Shown in pieces: positions 33,070 through 34,862 of a stretch of DNA of 34,862 bases. The notes under the pieces are model-generated. The model made no database searches. It was not told where the DNA came from and worked only from the letters and a program-made list of their open reading frames with translations. Numbering within the stretch: position 1 is the first letter of the stretch; each line of letters starts with the position of its first letter. A program made the position numbers and the translations under genes. Source of the DNA: Candidatus Rifleibacteriota bacterium (GTDB lineage Bacteria > Muiribacteriota > Ozemobacteria > Ozemobacterales > Ozemobacteraceae); contig JADFYG010000005.1 of NCBI GenBank assembly GCA_015233155.1, positions 108,208 through 143,069 on the forward strand. Reading direction: 5' to 3'.

Positions 33070-33348
33070 ATGGAAAAACAGCATGTCGTAATAACCGTAC
33101 TCGGGGGCAACAGGCCTGGTGTTCTTGCCGGAATTGCCCGTATTATAGCCGACGCCAACGTCAACATCGAAGATATCAGCCAACGCCTTCTCCAGGATCT
33201 CTTCGCACTCATGGTGATCACGGATTTTGCCGGAGCGAACTGCACCTTCGAAGATTTTCAGACCAGGATGCAAAAAGCAGGCGAGGATCTGAAAGTAAAA
33301 ATATTCATACAACATGAAGACGTGTTCAAATTCATGCATCGCCTGTAA
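33070..33348 (+). CDS. ACT-domain protein, UPF0237 family
   Basis: The product has 92 residues from ATG 33070, 5 nt after GGAGGA; the frame open from 33004 would run into the PHP gene. It consists of one ACT domain (VVITVLGGNRPGVLAGIARIIAD, written here only as its start VVITVLGGNRPG) of the UPF0237/GcvR-like type, usually binding an amino acid as a regulator. It is nearly always found directly before a UPF0210 gene, as here, which suggests that it regulates or binds that protein. Confidence 0.92.
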   Translation: MEKQHVVITVLGGNRPGVLAGIARIIADANVNIEDISQRLLQDLFALMVITDFAGANCTFEDFQTRMQKAGEDLKVKIFIQHEDVFKFMHRL

Positions 33349-33363
33349 ATCAAGGATTCCATC

Positions 33364-34725
33364 ATGGCATTCTCCTTAGACGAAATCATCGAAACCATAA
33401 GTGCAGTCGGAGTCGAAACATTCGATATCCGAACTATCACGCTGGGCATATCCCTTCACACATGTCCTGACGAAGACGTAAATCTTTGCGCGGCCAAAAT
33501 CTATGAAAAAATCATGCGCACAGCGGTGAATCTCGTTCCGACTGCGCGCGCCATAGAAAAAAAATACGGCATTCCCATAGTGAACAAGCGTATTTCCGTC
33601 ACCCCGATCGCTCAGGTCGGCGGCGCATGCAAGGGAGACACGCTTGTACCACTCTGTAAAGCGCTCGATCGCGCAGCCGAAGAACTTGGAGTGGATTTCA
33701 TCGGCGGTTTCACCGCAAATATACAAAAAGGTTTCACGCGCGGCGACCAGCTGCTCGTCAACTCGATTCCGGATGCTCTCTGTTCAACGAAACGTGTCTG
33801 CGCAAGCGTCAACGTCGCCAGTTCCCAGGCCGGTATAAACATGGACGGCGTTTACCGTATGTCAGAAATCGTCAAGGAATCGGCAGAACGCACACGCGAC
33901 CGCGATGGAATTGCCTGCGCCAAACTCGTTATATTCGCAAATCAGGTTGAAGACAACCCCTTCATGGCCGGAGCCGCCCACGGCGCCGGAGAAGCGGAAG
34001 CAATCATTCACGTCGGCGTATCCGGGCCCGGGGTTGTTCGTGCAGCTCTCGCCTCTTCAGGGCCGCTCCCCTTCGGAGAACTGTCCGAGTTGATCAAAAA
34101 GACCGCATTCAAGATTACCCGCGTTGGCGAACTCGTCGGCCGGGAAGCCTCGAAAATGATGGGAATTCCATTCGGCGTAATCGATCTTTCCCTCGCTCCT
34201 ACACCTGCCGCTGGCGACTCTGTCGCCGACATCCTGGAAGCCATGGGCCTCGAACGGTGTGGTTGCCACGGGACCACCGCCGCGCTCGCACTCCTGAACG
34301 ATGCCGTGAAAAAAGGCGGAGTCATGGCCTGCACCTATGCCGGCGGCCTCTCTGGAGCCTTCATACCGGTAACGGAAGATGCAAGTATGTGTCGCGCGGT
34401 ATCTGAAGGAGTATTGAACATCCATAAACTTGAAGCCATGACCTCCGTTTGCTCGGTCGGTCTCGATATGGTGGCAATCCCGGGCGACACCACGGTAGAC
34501 GTGCTCGCCGGTATCATCGCCGACGAGATGGCTATCGGCGTGATAAATCACAAAACGACTGCATGCCGCCTGATACCTGTTCCAGGCAAAAAAGCCGGAG
34601 AAGAGGTCGACTTCGGCGGTCTCCTGGGGAAAGGCCCGATCATGGATGTCCTGCGAGCATCGCCTGCGGTGTTCGTGCGACGCGGCGGCCGCATCCCACC
34701 GCCGATTCACAGCATGAAGAATTGA
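33364..34725 (+). CDS. UPF0210/PFL-family protein (DUF711)
   Basis: The product has 453 residues, full length for the family; AAGGA precedes the ATG. Family blocks are seen along the whole length: [28 protein letters not shown], the Cys-rich [48 protein letters not shown] and [20 protein letters not shown]. The fold is related to pyruvate-formate-lyase-like proteins by name only; no catalytic activity is established to my knowledge. It forms a conserved pair with the ACT protein upstream. It converges with an unidentified gene at the window edge. Confidence 0.92.
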   Translation: MAFSLDEIIETISAVGVETFDIRTITLGISLHTCPDEDVNLCAAKIYEKIMRTAVNLVPTARAIEKKYGIPIVNKRISVTPIAQVGGACKGDTLVPLCKALDRAAEELGVDFIGGFTANIQKGFTRGDQLLVNSIPDALCSTKRVCASVNVASSQAGINMDGVYRMSEIVKESAERTRDRDGIACAKLVIFANQVEDNPFMAGAAHGAGEAEAIIHVGVSGPGVVRAALASSGPLPFGELSELIKKTAFKITRVGELVGREASKMMGIPFGVIDLSLAPTPAAGDSVADILEAMGLERCGCHGTTAALALLNDAVKKGGVMACTYAGGLSGAFIPVTEDASMCRAVSEGVLNIHKLEAMTSVCSVGLDMVAIPGDTTVDVLAGIIADEMAIGVINHKTTACRLIPVPGKKAGEEVDFGGLLGKGPIMDVLRASPAVFVRRGGRIPPPIHSMKN

Positions 34726-34764
34726 TGCTCTAAATCTTTTACTTCTGCAATTTTTCGGGAAAAT

Positions 34765-34862
34765 CTATTTTTGAGTCAGCGTCTTAATCAAAAGGGGCAG
34801 CCCCATATTTTTTCCCGGAAGCCATATCCGGGCTGCACGCTTCTGTCCAAGCTCGGTGTAAG
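34765..34862 (-). CDS. C-terminal end of an unidentified protein (cut by window edge)
   Basis: On the minus strand one frame is open from the window edge to a TAG at 34765-34767 and reads YTELGQKRAARIWLPGK followed by NMGLPLLIKTLTQ, a protein-like composition; the other two frames stop earlier. Too little is present to assign a family. It would converge with the UPF0210 gene. Confidence 0.4.
   Translation of the reverse strand, partial: YTELGQKRAARIWLPGKNMGLPLLIKTLTQK

Overview
The window looks like a chromosomal segment of a Gram-negative-type, probably anaerobic or facultative, motile bacterium. Signs of a periplasm and outer membrane are a CsgG-like outer-membrane protein, System II cytochrome c maturation (ResB/CcsA), a Tat-exported [NiFe] hydrogenase and a chemoreceptor with a periplasmic haem c motif. 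There are no rRNA or tRNA genes, transposases, phage genes or CRISPR arrays. The phylum cannot be fixed from the sequence; an uncultured lineage such as Riflebacteria would fit the gene mix, but that is a guess.

Layout. (1) 1-1504: 3' part of a CotH-like gene, then a gene-poor, partly AT-rich gap. (2) 2284-3762: a class III adenylate cyclase with the catalytic domain before a single membrane helix and a duplicated C-terminal repeat. (3) 3949-10581: a 2[4Fe-4S] ferredoxin and a BadF/HgdC-type ATPase, followed by a complete histidine-to-glutamate route (hutH, hutU, stand-alone glutamate formimidoyltransferase, hutI). (4) 10705-14812: envelope genes, namely a secreted glycine-zipper protein with its own terminator, then a short secreted beta-propeller protein, an unknown protein and a CsgG/FlgT-C-like protein. 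(5) 14831-17439, minus strand: ccsA and resB. (6) 17579-23090: a tightly coupled type II FAS/PKS-like cassette (dehydratase, fused chain-length-factor-like/ketosynthase, ketoreductase, ACP, second ketoreductase, catalytically degenerate hotdog protein). (7) 23078-27046, minus strand: a secreted zinc-ribbon protein, a cysteine desulfurase-rhodanese fusion and a Tes/MJ0619-like radical SAM enzyme. (8) 27502-31493: [NiFe] hydrogenase large subunit, small subunit and a haem-c chemoreceptor in one operon. (9) 31815-34725: rpsT (minus strand), then PHP, ACT and UPF0210 genes. The last bases hold the end of an unidentified minus-strand gene.

The most interesting unit is the hydrogenase-chemoreceptor operon. 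The large subunit ends exactly at the last metal-ligand histidine, with no peptide to cleave. The small subunit has a Tat signal, a Cys where the classical [3Fe-4S] cluster has Pro, and no membrane anchor. A CxxCH-containing methyl-accepting chemotaxis protein overlaps its stop codon. Large subunits without the C-terminal extension are known from H2-sensing regulatory hydrogenases, so I infer a periplasmic H2/redox sensor wired to taxis. Its promoter carries an A11 tract in the -35/-10 spacer, and a long stem-forming inverted repeat lies upstream. Second is the FAS/PKS cassette with an inactive-active ketosynthase fusion, which probably makes an unusual acyl or polyene product. Two genes (ferredoxin and resB) have strong promoter-like elements almost touching their ATG and no Shine-Dalgarno, suggesting leaderless translation.
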